Assembly: GCF_005239225.2 (NCBI RefSeq)
Contig: NC_133284.1
Span: 52,422,697-52,486,696, forward strand
From: Populus alba
Lineage: Eukaryota; Streptophyta; Magnoliopsida; Malpighiales; Salicaceae
Reading direction: 5' to 3'
DNA length: 64,000 nt
The notes below the pieces were generated by a model. It did no database searches and was not told the origin of the DNA. It saw only the letters and a program-made list of their open reading frames with translations. Of the stretch, positions 1 to 12,000 are shown one piece after another. Made by a program: the position numbers and the translations under genes. Within the stretch, counting starts at the first letter, position 1; each line of letters starts with the position of its first letter.

Positions 1-1395
1 ATCAATTTCTTAATCTCCCATCAATGTCTAAGAGTACAAGCATTATAAACAAGAATACAATCATGAAGGATAAATAATATAATTCTCATGAATTTATTTA
101 CATGCAAACTTCAAAACTCAATCAATCGTCTGGATTTAAATGAAATCTATGCCATGCCAAAGTGATAGGTCCTCTCATTGATATACACTCCAACACTCAT
201 GTGTTTAGGGTTTATGTGTTTAAATCTCTCAAATTCAATCAAAGAGTATGTTCTACCATAAGCTTGCTTTTCAATCTCATCTCCATTAGCAACTTATTAC
301 AAGTATTACATGAATCAAAAGGTCTTATTTTCCGGTTGTAATGGGGCTGAGGTTAAGGTGAGGTAAAAGAAAGTAAAAGGAAAGGTTCAAACCAATGAAA
401 GTAGAGCATTTTGAAAAATGATACTTCAAACAAGATATTCCATCAAAGCTCATAAATTTTTCATTTTTAATCACAAATGCTTAACTCCTTTTGATTTCAA
501 GCTCTTTCAACATAAAACCTTAAGGATATAAAGGAATACTTTTTTTTTCTTTTTTTCTTTTTCTTTTTTTTTTCTTTGGCAACTTTGCCCATTTTTTCAT
601 CAAGCATCACTTCTTTCTTTTCATATAATTTCCAACCATAATTCCATGAAATATTACAGGTATATGCTCTACTAATCCTTGGCCAGGGGAAAAGAAAAAC
701 ATATATAAAGTTAAGGCTTATACATGGATAAAGCAAAAAAAAAGATAACCAAGCTCAAAACGGGTTCACTAAGGATAATATGCTTTAGGTTGGCTTTTTG
801 GCTTGAGGGGTTAAAATTCCTAATGCCTTTATCATCTTCATGTATATTTGTAATGGGATATAATCTCAATAAGATATGAAGCAAGTTCTAGAGATACTTA
901 TCATTGAAAGAATGCACACTCAAAGAATATAATGTTGAAGGCTCAAAAGCTTGCATTGGTATAACACTATAAAGTCAACATGGCATATTCTCAAAGTCAA
1001 TCCCTAAACCAATTAAACCTTAAAATTTGCATGCATACTCCTTCATTTGATTTATATCTTCATCTATCTCAATTAATTCTCATACATAATACTCATATTC
1101 TCAAAAACCAATGGGAGTTAAAAAGATCAAACATAATTTTTTTTTTTTTAAAGAACAACAAAGAAAACTAAAATAAGAAAACCACAATGCTCTTAATACC
1201 CCCACACTTAAAACACAACATTGTCCTCAATGTTGAAATAAAAGCAAAGGAACATAAGAGAATGACAAAGATAAAGTAAAATACGAAAAATAAAAGACAA
1301 GGAAAAAGAAAGCAAATCTGATTTTTTTTTTTTGTGCTGGGTTGCCTCCCAGTAAGCGCTTTTGTTTTATGTCATTGGCTCGACATATTGCATGC
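1..1395 (-). other. Post-pol non-coding region of the Athila-type element
   Basis: No credible gene is seen. The stretch is AT-rich with several poly-A or poly-T runs. The part at 1200-1390, including GGTTGCCTCCCAGTAAGCGC near 1341, resembles the conserved non-coding stretch that often follows pol in such elements. That recognition is from memory and not checked. Confidence 0.5.
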
Positions 1396-2910
1396 TCATT
1401 CTTCATAGATTGGTTCAGCTAACTCTGCAGAAGCGGTGAGTTCTGCTGTCCAACCTTCATAGAAAGGTTTCAAACGATGCCCATTGACTTTGAGTATGTT
1501 GTTAGTTTCTAAACTTGTAATTTCAACTGCACCATAAGGAAAAACATTAGAAACAACAAATGGTCCAATCCAATGAGAGCGTAACTTTCCAGGAAAAAGT
1601 TTCAAACGCGAATGATAAAGAAGGACTTTGTCTCCAACATGAAACTCCTTTCTTGTAAGCATTCGGTCATGAAGATTATTAGTCTTTTCTTTGTAAATCC
1701 TTGCATTCTCATAAGCATCATTTTGAATCTCTTCCATCGTAATTCCAATCTTTTTGGGCACCAAAAGGATAGGCGCCACCCATTCACTATCCGTGATGGA
1801 GTAAATGACTCCTGCATCATGAAGGATAATTTGCAAAGCTTGCAAATCCAATGTTGATTCATGCATGTTTTGGGGAACACATATATGCCTTTCCATCTCT
1901 TCTATCTTGGTAAAATCATAGTCATTGCTCAAAGCCATGCTTAATCCATACTCATTATCAAAATCACAAACTGGCTGCACACACTTATCAACTTGGTCAT
2001 AACATGTGATAGAATAAACATTGCTATAAGGATATGTCATTGCATCATGAAAATTAAATTCAATTTTTTCATCTCCTACCTCCATAGACAAGGTATCCTT
2101 ACCACAATCAATCTTTGTGTTGGCAGTTTTCAAGAATGGTCTCCCAAACAATATAGGAGTGCTGGTTGATGAATCACAAGAATCATGTTCCATATCAAGA
2201 ATATAAAAGTCACATGGAATAACCAAACTATCAATCTTGACTAGGACATCTTCTATCACACCAAGTGGGTAAACAAAACTACGATCCGCAAGTTGCATTA
2301 CAATACTAGTTTTATTCAAAGGCTTTAGACTAAGAGAATCATAAACATGTTTAGGCATAACGCTAATGGATGCACCTAAATCGCATAAAGCTCTTTTAAA
2401 ACTAGCATTACCAATAACACATGGGATAGTAAACGCACCTGGGTCTTTTTGTTTCAAAGGCAGATTCTTTTGAACAACAGCAGATACAACTTCACCCATA
2501 CTTACCGTTTCATGACCTTTCAGTTTGAAAGCTCTCTTGGTAGTACACAACTCCTTCAAGAATTTGGCATACTTGGGAATTTGCTTGATAGCATCAAGCA
2601 AAGGAATGTTGAGTTCTACTTTCTTAAAAACCTCTAGAATCTCTTTTTCCTTGTCCTCTTTCTTTGACCTAGAAGAACTCACGGGAAAGGGTGGAATTGT
2701 TGTAAAACTGGAATTCATTGAGTGAGGAGTTACCTTTGGAGTGTTGGTCTTTGTTTCAGTTTGTGGAGGAGAAGGATGATGTATCTTCTTTGTACTCAAT
2801 TCAGTTTCTATCTCTTCTTCTTCCTCCATCTCAATTTGTTTTGACCTTTTCTCTTCAATTTCTTTCCCACTTCGCAACATGATCGCACTAACATGCTCTA
2901 TTGGATTCAA
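1396..2910 (-). pseudogene. Truncated pol: protease fused in frame to the integrase C-terminal tail
   Basis: The 504-codon frame starts in the gag-protease linker (LRSGKE motif). It continues through a retropepsin-like domain at about residues 130-280, with core [11 protein letters not shown] (Athila proteases commonly have D-L-G) and a later ILFGRPFL. The beginning of the RT domain follows ([13 protein letters not shown], about residue 375). It then jumps directly to the end of the integrase (NARIYKEK, then [18 protein letters not shown], about residues 400-480). All of RT, RNase H and the integrase core are missing, yet the junction stays in frame. The upstream boundary with gag is a frameshift: one base appears to be missing near 2915, leaving an ATGA overlap of gag stop and apparent start. 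Not functional for transposition. Confidence 0.85.
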
Positions 2911-4226
2911 TGCTTGGAGGGCAATTTTCCATTCATTTGTGCTTCCAATTTTCCCACACTTGAAACTACTTGCCCCATTTGCTTTTCCAAGTTGTGAATA
3001 CTTGACCTTGTTTCCTGTTGAAAAGACATGACATTTTGTTGCAAAGTAACAGTATTAGAAGCCAAAGTTTTCATCATCTCACGAAGATCATCATTGGATG
3101 ACGATTGTCTTGCTTGATAATTCTGTTGGGGTTGAAATCCATTGGGATGGAATTGTTGGCCTTGATTGCCTTGTTGAGGTTGGTTCCCATATCGTAGGTT
3201 AGGATGATCTCTCCATCCAGGATTGTACGTGTGGGAAAAAGGATCATACTTACGCTGAGGTTGTCCGTTGAATGCTCCATCAATTGCATGAGCTTGTTCA
3301 ATGTAATCTTCTTGCATTGTTGGGCACATATTCGAAGCATGTCCTTGTGAGGAGCATATGCTACAAACTTTCACCTGCTGCACATTTCCACAAGCCAAAG
3401 AACGCACAAGAGAAGTAAGATCATTAACTTTATTTTCAAGGTTAGAAATACTTACCTCATTTACTCGTTTGTTGGAGAAGTCTCCACGAGTGCCAAATTG
3501 TTTTGAGTTGGCTGCCATGTTTGAGATCAATTGGCGTGCAGCCTCAGGTGTCTTATCTACCAATGCGCCTCCACTTGCAGCATCAATGATACTACGGTCA
3601 GTAGGCATCAATCCTTCATAGAAATATTGAATGAGTAGCTGATCGGGTATTTGATGATGAGGGCATTGAATACACAATTGCTCAAATCTTTCCCAATACT
3701 CTGAAAGTGTCTCTCCATGAGATTGCCGAATCCCACATATTTCTTTCCTTATGTTGGCAACTCGAGATGCTGGGAAATACTTCTCAAGGAAAATCTTCTT
3801 CATGGCGTTCCAAGTTCTAATAGATCCTGGGAGAATAGAGAAAAGCCATGCCTTTGCTGCCCCTTTTAAAGAGAAAGGGAAAGCTTTCAACTTAACTTGT
3901 TCTTCATCAACTCCATTCGGTTTCATGCCAACACAAACCATATGGAACTCCTTGAGATGAGTATGAGGATCTTCTCCTGCAAGACCATTGAATGTTGGTA
4001 ACAAATGTATAAAACCAGATTTGAGCTCAAAGTTTACATTATTGTCTATGTTTATGCACAATGGTTGATTCTCCACGTTAGGAGCAGCAAGCTCCTTGAG
4101 TGTTTGTTGTCGTGCAACCGCCATGGTGTTGAGGTGAACTTCCTTTCTTAACTTGCGTAAAGTGCTTTCTATTTCAAGATCAACCTGCACTAGACTCTGA
4201 TTAGTAGAACGGGTTACTGGCATCAA
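2907..4226 (-). CDS. gag: Athila-type Gag
   Basis: A 439-residue open frame for the capsid/nucleocapsid polyprotein that packages the element RNA in cytoplasmic particles. A retrotransposon gag domain spans about residues 70-230 ([17 protein letters not shown]; later [19 protein letters not shown]). It is followed by a CCHC zinc knuckle (C-x2-C-x4-H-x4-C, core [14 protein letters not shown]) near residue 290, a Gln/Asn-rich stretch, and a coiled-coil-like C-terminus. In related elements gag runs on into protease; here it stops at an early TGA through a probable one-base deletion near 2915. The first of two adjacent Met codons (MMPVTRS) is used. The frame is otherwise intact, so this Gag could in principle be made and used in trans. 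Confidence 0.85.
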   Translation of the reverse strand: MMPVTRSTNQSLVQVDLEIESTLRKLRKEVHLNTMAVARQQTLKELAAPNVENQPLCINIDNNVNFELKSGFIHLLPTFNGLAGEDPHTHLKEFHMVCVGMKPNGVDEEQVKLKAFPFSLKGAAKAWLFSILPGSIRTWNAMKKIFLEKYFPASRVANIRKEICGIRQSHGETLSEYWERFEQLCIQCPHHQIPDQLLIQYFYEGLMPTDRSIIDAASGGALVDKTPEAARQLISNMAANSKQFGTRGDFSNKRVNEVSISNLENKVNDLTSLVRSLACGNVQQVKVCSICSSQGHASNMCPTMQEDYIEQAHAIDGAFNGQPQRKYDPFSHTYNPGWRDHPNLRYGNQPQQGNQGQQFHPNGFQPQQNYQARQSSSNDDLREMMKTLASNTVTLQQNVMSFQQETRSSIHNLEKQMGQVVSSVGKLEAQMNGKLPSKH

Positions 4227-4516
4227 TCGCTAAGAAAACTCAATAGAAAGCAACCACACAAGCGAATAATAATAATAAAAAAAAAATAATGCAAATTATA
4301 TGAAAATCCTACGCTAGAAAACTAAAACTGCCTAAAAACCTTAGAAAGCAGCAGAATTTGGCCTCGATGGGGTGGGGCTAGTGGTGTACCACTAGTCTTG
4401 TTCAGAACGTCGTTTCACTTCAGAAAATGAAGGTTAGAAACCTAATTCCACAAACAATTCTGTCTTCAACAGTACCGCTGCGGCAAGTGAACAGTAACAC
4501 TGCAAGCAAAAATTCT

Positions 4517-4555
<39 letters not shown>

Positions 4556-4647
4556 CAGAAATGTAAATAACAATCACAGAAACTAAAAATAACAGTACAA
4601 GAACAAGAATCAACTAAAATTACCTCCCCGGCAACGGCGCCAAAATT
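4227..4647 (-). other. Leader between LTR and gag, with poly-T run
   Basis: Untranslated leader of the Athila-type element. It contains a pure T run of about 40 bases near 4517-4556 on the plus strand (poly-A in the element RNA). No gene is seen. Confidence 0.6.
4626..4642 (-). promoter_or_regulatory. Primer binding site, tRNA-Asp type
   Basis: The plus strand reads CCCCGGCAACGGCGCCA, the 3' end of plant tRNA-Asp including CCA. The minus strand is therefore a 17-base complementary primer site. It lies five bases from the end of the LTR, which fixes orientation and LTR boundary. Confidence 0.9.
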
Positions 4648-6298
4648 TGTTGCGATGTCGCGGTCGCACAAATTAATTACCCTAGCTTAAAACACACAAG
4701 ATAGTATAGAGGCAAGCAAGGGGTCGATCCCACGAGGAAGTTTGAAGTTAGATTTTTATGTTGTACGTTATGTAATTGGGGGGGATTGATTTGAAATGAT
4801 TTATACTATGGCAGAAATTAAACTAGCAAACAAAATCAATTGAAACTGAAATATATCAAGAAAACAAACCTTGGTTGCAAGCACACATCCACCAACGGAA
4901 ATTAGAACTGATCCTTGAAACGAAACTCCAGTTTATATTATGAATTTTATCTTTTCTTAATATTGGTTAATTAACGGATCCGCCGTATAACTAGCCCTAA
5001 CCAACAAACAATCACAGTGTCCGCACTAATGATTTAATCCAATGGCAGCCTTAAGATCCAGATAAATTCATTAATCTTAACAACCAAGTTGTCAATTTGT
5101 GTTGCTATGATCGAATGTTCTCCCTAAGTTTAATAACGTAGTTCCGCTACAATTATCAAGCTTAGTTGCTTCACAAGTTTATATACCACAACTCCGGTTT
5201 TGATATCAAACTTAGCAATGGATTGTTCACAATAATAACTTAGAGTCCGCTCTAGCAATTAAGATAAACAATCATAAGAAATATGCATAGGAAAACAATC
5301 ATACTCATTCATAACATAAACTGAAAATAAAAGGAAGAATAGATCTCACAGTTCTTGAAATCCGAAGGTTTGTTGTGTCCTTGCAACCAAGAAAACGAGC
5401 TTAGCTTTGCATATCTATTGAACTACTACTCCTAAAGATGAAAGAATACATAATTTCTGATTTGTAGAGAGGAGAGTTTGTGTTTCCTCCTCCTCCTTCT
5501 TCTTCTTTTTCTTACCTCTTACTACTCACCCTCTATTTATACACAAATTGTAAGTAAGAAAATCAAAGTTCAAGTGTGAACATCAATAGATGGTGGTAGT
5601 GTGAAGGCGGCTGGCGGCTGGCGGCTGGTGGCTGCTGGTTGGTGGCTGCTGTCTTGAGGTTGGTGGCTGCCATGAGGTTGGTGGCTGCCATGAGGTTGGT
5701 GGCTGCCTTCCTTGACCTTCTAGAATATTTACTAGAGGAGCTAAATTGCTGGTGGGTTTGGATGCTTCTAGATGAAATTTGGATTCGTTTCTTCACGCAA
5801 CCTGCTTGCTGGCAGAATTCAGCTGTCATCTTTGAAAAATCATATATACCTCATATGACATCGTTTTTGGCTGAAATTTGGAGCGTTTATAGATCTTTGA
5901 GTAAGGAATCCAACAAAATTGAGTTTGCATCAATTGGACTTCTGAAGCTCCAGATATTGAATTTTGAATGGGCAAAGGTCAACATTGGCAGACTGCGAGA
6001 TTTGACTTTGAAGGATGTGATTTCCATGATCTTTCTCTTTTTATTTTTCTTGCATTACATTTCCAAAAAGGTATGGATGTTAGCTTTTTAATGCCACTGG
6101 AATCACTTCATTTCGATCTCTGGAACTCACGCTCTGCACAAAATACCGACTGAACGTCAAATCTGCCAATTACCTCCAATTTACTCCTTTTTGCATCTTT
6201 CATCCAAAAATGCCTTCAAAACATAAAACAAAGAATATCAAGGCATTTTATATAAATAACATATGCAAAACACTAGTTAAATGCGGGTGAAACTATCA
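4648..6298 (-). repeat. 5' LTR of the Athila-type element (1651 bp)
   Basis: On the minus strand the segment begins TGATAGTTTCACC (6298) and ends in CA (4648), next to the primer site. The outer boundary is inferred from the TG/CA ends and from the start of copia-like sequence beyond. A TATA box and a leader lie inside. Open frames here, such as the one at 5639-6091 on the plus strand, look like chance. Confidence 0.75.
5534..5541 (-). promoter_or_regulatory. TATA box in the Athila LTR
   Basis: TATAAATA on the minus strand, followed by a pyrimidine/purine-biased leader. This is the expected LTR promoter position. Confidence 0.6.
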
Positions 6299-6373
6299 AA
6301 TAATATGGTTACATCAGCTATGATCAAAAGTCCAAATGATATAAGCTTTACAACCCTAATGAAGGAAAAAAAT

Positions 6374-7411
6374 GAAAAATTACTATGGATGAAGAGATTA
6401 CATCAATTGAGAAGAATGGCACATGATGATTGGTTCCTAGACCAAATGGAAAAAATCTAATAGATGTCAAGTGGATCTACAAAGGAGAGGTGGAGAGATA
6501 CAAGGCAAGGTTGGTGGCAAAAGGCTATAGTCAAAAGCATGGAATTGACTATGATAAAGTTTTTTCTCTCGTTGCTAGATTGAAGACCATGTGATTAATC
6601 ATTGTCACCGCTACCCAACATATATGGAGAATCTATCAAATAGATGGATATCAAATCAGTCTTTCTTAATGGTTTTGTTGAGGAGGAGGTCAACATTGAG
6701 CAACATATGAATTATGAAGCAAAAAGATGTAAAAACAAGGTTTTAAAGTTCAATAAAGCCTTAAATGGATAGAAGCAAGCTTCAAGGGCTTGGTATAGTC
6801 GCATTGATGGCTATTTCTTAGAAAATGGATTTGTTAAATGCCCCGATGAATATGCTATTTATATAAAGATCAAAGAGAGTAGTGATACTCTTATTGTAAA
6901 TTTATATGTAGATGACTTAATCTTTACAGGAAATATTCCAAAGATGTTTGAAGACTTCAACCAAGGAATGACAAAGGAGTTAGAGATAACGGATATTGGT
7001 CTCATGTCTTAATACTTAAGGACTGAGATCAAACAGGAGAAGGTAGAATCTTTATGACTCAAGAGAAGTTTACAAGGGAGGTTCTCAAGAAGTTCAAGAT
7101 GGATGATTGTGCAAAAGTGAATATTCTAGTTGAGTGTGGAGTGAAGATGTCAATGAATGATGAAGGGAAGAGGATAAACTCTACAACATTCAAGTGCTTA
7201 ATTATAAGTTTGAGATATTTGACATATACTGATCTGGAAATTATTTTTAGAGTTTGACTAGTGAGTAGGTTTATGGAAACTCCTACTATGACACACTTCA
7301 AAACTTTGAAATGAATTTTTTGGTATATCAAAGGTACCTTTTTGTTAATTTTGGCTTATTATATGGTTATTCTAATAGCTTGAACTTGTGGGTTATAATG
7401 ATAGTAATTAA
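6374..7411 (+). pseudogene. Decayed Ty1/copia reverse transcriptase, 5' piece
   Basis: Translation with stops and frame changes gives copia RT landmarks in order: [34 protein letters not shown] near 6480-6560, ASRAWYSRIDGYF near 6780, and the catalytic LYVDDLIFTGN near 6903. After that come KKFKMDDC and LRYLTYTDLEI. The relic breaks at 7411, inside the RNase H start (GYNDS, matching the usual GYSDSDW), where the Ogre-like element has inserted. It resumes at 18004. The short stretch 6299-6373 between the Athila LTR and this relic shows nothing recognisable. Confidence 0.85.
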
Positions 7412-9019
7412 TGTTGCTACCCAATTTTTGACCCATGTTTTTGATATATTTTAAAAAAAAAATCCAAAAATAGAGAAAAAACAATGAAAATCCAAAAAAA
7501 ATATGTTTTTAATATATTCTTGTCATTTTAGCATTTTCAACGTCGTCTAAAAAAGAATTTAAATTTTTAAAAGATTTTCAAACGCGTTCGAATTTTCACG
7601 CGTCAATTTTAAAATCATTGATTTACCTCATTGAGTCGACGTTGGTATTGCTCGTTTTCAAAAAATACAAAAAAATAAGAAAAATCAAAATTTACAAAAA
7701 AAAAGAAGAAGTTGAGGGACCAAGTTGAAAAACCTAACAACATTTTGCCTATAAATACTGGTTTCCTCAACACATTCAAGGGGGGGTCATTTTTGTAAAG
7801 GGGGTAATTTTGACAAAAACAAAGGGAACCCTAAACCTATCTAACCCAAACAGCCACCCTTAGATATTGTTTTTCTCTGAAACCAGCCGCCCCCACTCCC
7901 ATTGACAGATACAAACCAGCCGGCGGCACCCTCCCTTGAAGTTGGTTTCTTCTTCCTCCAGCCGGAGACATTTTTCCAAGACAGCCATCAACACTCTCCC
8001 CACTCTCGATTCCAACTTTTCCCTCACAGACCCACACACTCGGCCATAACTTTTTTTTCTCTTCTTCGATCTGCCTCACAATCGAAACCAACCACAGCCC
8101 CCGGCCCTCACAGGTCTCCACTAACAGACCTCATCTTCAGCAACCAGATCGGCCTCCAGCAGCGCCGTCTACAACCCGAAACTGAGGAGAAGAAGACTAA
8201 TCGGTCGCCGGAGACAGAGAGGAGAGGGAAGCAGACCCGAAACGGCGAACAGAGAATAAAAACAGATCTGAAAAACTAAGAAAAAGTTAAAATCGACTGT
8301 TGTGTTGTTCCTTTCTTGTTCTGCAGGTCACCGCCGGCGTTGGGAGACTGAGAAGAAGTCGATCCAGCCCCCTATTGCTGGTTTTTCTTGCGGCGACGCG
8401 CGAACCCACGCGCCGCCAGTGCTGCTGCGGCGTCAAAAGGTCTTCAATGCAATTTCTGGAGTTTCAGGGACTATTTTGTTTTTTTTTTAAATTAATTAAT
8501 GTAATTTTTATTTATTTGTTTTGATTTTGAATTTGTATTTGTATTGTGGATGTAAAGGAAAAGAAAAAAAAGAAAAGAAACAAAAAAATATAGTAGAAAT
8601 GGATGTGGGTGTTTGTATTTTGTTTTATTTATTTGTATATATTTTTTAATGATAAAATTGCAAATATATTAAAGAAGAATTTAATATTTTGATCGGATCA
8701 CGATTAAGAATTATTAACTTATACGTAAGTGATATTTCTAATTTCCGATGAAAAGACAATTATTAAAACTTTTTTAACGCATCAAATTCGCGAAGCAGCT
8801 TACCTCAGGTAGGGTGCGTTAGGGGTGCTAATACCTTCCCTAACCACAACCAGTCCCTTACCCGCAAATCTCTGACAAGACCAGTACATTGGGTTTCCTA
8901 GTAGCCTGCAATTAATTACTAGGTGGCGACTCCAACGAACCGATTCACAACGAAACGCAACAACATACGAGAGAAAAATCACCAGCCCATGCCGCGCGTG
9001 GATTTTTCGACGTGCGATA
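7412..9019 (+). repeat. 5' LTR of the Ogre-like element
   Basis: Begins TGTTGCTACCCAATTT and ends at CGTGCGATA. It matches 16356-18003 almost base for base; the right copy has about 36 extra GC-rich bases near 17340-17400. Open frames within it (for example 125 codons at 7902) recur in the other LTR because the LTRs are copies; they are not evidence of a gene. Confidence 0.9.
7750..7757 (+). promoter_or_regulatory. TATA box in the 5' LTR
   Basis: TATAAATA in a CCTATAAATACTGG context, repeated at 16698-16705 in the other LTR. Confidence 0.6.
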
Positions 9020-9022
9020 GAA

Positions 9023-9040
9023 TGGCGACTCCACTGGGAA
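9023..9040 (+). promoter_or_regulatory. Primer binding site of the Ogre-like element
   Basis: TGGCGACTCCACTGGGAA starts three bases after the LTR. It resembles the tRNA-Arg-type primer site described for Ogre elements. The first 11 bases also occur inside the LTR at 8924-8934. Confidence 0.7.
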
Positions 9041-9042
9041 GG

Positions 9043-12000
9043 TACTGTTTCTGACATTATTGGACTAAGCTTTGTGTATTTAACGTGTTTAAGTCTTTGC
9101 ATTTTTATCTTTTGTTAATATTTTTTTCCATGCATTTTATAGAATTGTCTCATGCATCACCTGTATTTATTTTTGGAAGCACACATAAGCTTCTAAGTTC
9201 GGTGGGGAACTAGCGATCTGCCCTAAGACTATTGGTCAGGGTCTAGATGCGTGAAACACCCAACTCATATCCGAGTGCCTGCTTGGTAATGGTGGGTATA
9301 CGTGCCTTAACTATTCCTTGCAACGCCCCCATACTGTCTTTACGAAGAACGTCACTGAGCAGATATGAGACCCTCTTGAGACCAGATAGAAAACCTACCC
9401 ATGTTCACATAATGAATAGAACATGTCCTTAGGTTGTATGTGCTATTGGTATTTGCATAAGGATAAACCCTTCTTGAAGCATCTTGAACTCAAGACTTGT
9501 GGGTGACACATTGGCCGTCACTCCAAAAATTTTCATTGTAGAGTTTGGGGCAAAAATCACGATTCTTGTTCCATCATGCAAGAGTTACGACCATATTGTC
9601 ACCCCTCGAAGGGCGAGTTCATCATATAGATTACATGTTCATACATTTATCATGCATGTACCGGGTTGAAAGGTAGGTCCCCTACACAAGCTGTGTTGTA
9701 CGTGATTGAAGAAAGATGATGGAAGTGGAGAAAGGTGTCAGATAGAGGCTCATTATCAGATTAAGGTTGAGAGCATCAACGGTGAAGTAGCTGGACTCAG
9801 ATTTGCTCGAACAAGTATTGAGCATTAAATGGAAAGAGAGTGTCTACACAGTCTTCTGTGGGAACACTGCTTGTTCACGTCCAATTAAAGCTGTATCTCT
9901 CCTTTTCAGTCATGAACAACAACAATAATGCCTTCAGTCATCAATTAATGGCAACTATGGTTCTTGTCCAGTTGCACTGTTAAATGTTCATCGCCTTCAC
10001 ATCATCTAATGGAACCAAACAACTACCAGTCTCATGTACATGGTACATTAGTCTTCTTTGAAGTTACCCCAATTATGAGCTCAATTCCAGTTCAGCAGCA
10101 CAAGATGTTGGTTTGAAAAACCATGATTAGACATTGAACTTCTACGTGGTAAAGCCCTCCCTGTAGAGATTTATTTATGGATCTGCTAATGGGAAATGCA
10201 AAAGGGGATGTATTAATTTCATATGCTTTGAAACTTTTTCCCACCAGTGGTACAAGCAAAACAATGTAGTAGGCAGAGGAGTTAGGCCTAGTTTGAAAAT
10301 ATGAGCAGTCGTCGAACTTCAACGTGGCAGAGCTCTTTCTACAAAAATTTGTTTATGATGCTGCAAGTTGAGAGTGCAAGAGGGGATTTACTAATTGCAT
10401 AGCTACAAATATTTCTCTCGTCAGTTTCAGCATGAATAAACTGTAACAGGTTGAAGAGCCAGACTTGGTTTGAAAAACATGAGCAGACATCAAACTTCAA
10501 CGTAGCAGAGATCTCTCGGCAGGAATCTACTTGTGGATATGCAAATGGAAAATCCAAGAAGGGATGCAGTGGTTTCAGATTGTCCACAATTTTCTACCAG
10601 TATTGGCATTAAAATGTAAAAGTGGTTGTTTGCTGCACCGTCAGTGAGGAATCAAAGAGGAAATAGAGGAGTTGTGGATTCATCAGTTTCTCTTCCAATT
10701 TTGACAATATATGATTCCATACATTTTTGTTTTTGCGCACTGCCAGGATTACCTAGATATTGAGAGGTTTCCAACAGTCCTAAAACAACAACAACAACAT
10801 TGGAAGATTGACATGAAGTTGTGTGGATTGCCAAAAATGGAACAAGCTATCAAGATGGGAAAGATTGAAGGTTCTGCCAAGGATTCCAGAGAAACGATGA
10901 GAGATGAATCAAAAGAAGAATCTGACGATGGAAAACCTTAATTATGTTGGTCTAACCAAGTCTTGTTGTATCATCGACTACTCCAATGTCTTTGCCAAAG
11001 ACAGACACTCATTTGCCATGTGGTATAATCTAGATAAGAGATGTGATGTGATGGTGGAGTCTTTGACCATTTCAATTGAATAGTTGCAAGAATTTCAATT
11101 GAACAGTTGCCATGTGAGTTTATTTACCAGCATCCGCTAGATTCCAGACTTTTACCTGACTCCGACAAATCCCATGCAACCACCATTTTCTAGGTTGTTT
11201 AATCCAGACAAGAGATGTGATGTCATGGTGGGGTCCTCAACCATTTCAATTGAGCAGTTGCAAGAATTTCAAGAAGCGAGTCCGGAAGTTGGTGGGCAAG
11301 AGACAAGGAAGTTCTGTGAAGGAGGGTGTCAATGGCTATATTCTCCCCCAAACATCTTCAGAATGACATGTGATCGAAAGTGCTTGGCAAAACACAGATA
11401 TTGCTAGAAAAGCTGATTCAAGAATGGTGATGAATTGTCAATCATGTGTTATGGAATTCTGCATTTTGTTTTGGGATCACATCTCATCCTTTACCGAAAC
11501 ATGTCTTGTTTTTGTCTCTTTGTTGTTTTGAAATCCAAGGATGTTTAGCATTTCGTTCTGACAAAATATTTTGATCAAACTCCAACATGCGATAAAGGTT
11601 AATCAATCCTGAAGTTTAAAAGTGTTTTGATTACAGAAATGACTCGATTCTTGTTGAAATGACATGAGGTGACTGAACAAATTTTGAGCTCACACACAAA
11701 ATTGAACCACACATCATATAGCTAAGTTGCAGCAGTATGCATAATGACAGGTAGTGGATTCGGTAGTTATGGACTCGTGAATCATGATTCTTACAAGTCC
11801 AAATCATTATACTCGACGAGGTCAAAATTTATCAGTTCTAACCGACCTTGCTTGAAATGAGAAAAGGCCATCTTTGATATCCCTTCACTTTCTAAAAATT
11901 ATATCCCTTGAAGTCCCATTTTGAGCTGGATAGAATTTTTTTCATAAAAAACCCTGGCTTGGATCACACCCTACACTGGGGGGCAAATGAGAGATATTTT

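Larger units (their letters stand above)
1..6298 (-). mobile_element. Athila-type Ty3/gypsy retrotransposon, internally deleted, 3' end off window
   Basis: In minus-strand order this holds a 5' LTR (6298-4648), a tRNA-Asp primer site, a leader, gag, a protease fused to an integrase tail, and a long post-pol region reaching the left edge. Gag of this type, a protease core with D-L-G and a tRNA-Asp primer site are all known for the Athila lineage. Reverse transcriptase, RNase H and the integrase catalytic core are absent, so the copy cannot move by itself. The 3' LTR is not in the window. On the right the element abuts a copia relic, so it probably inserted there; the target duplication cannot be checked without the left end. 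Confidence 0.88.

Noticed and set aside
5639..6091. 150-codon plus-strand frame with repeated RLVAAM
   Set aside because: It lies antisense inside the Athila LTR and arises from a short GAGGTTGGTGGCTGCCAT repeat.
9247..9432. Short frames in the leader of the Ogre-like element as ORF1
   Set aside because: They are too short, have no recognised domain, and no conserved copy in the window supports them.
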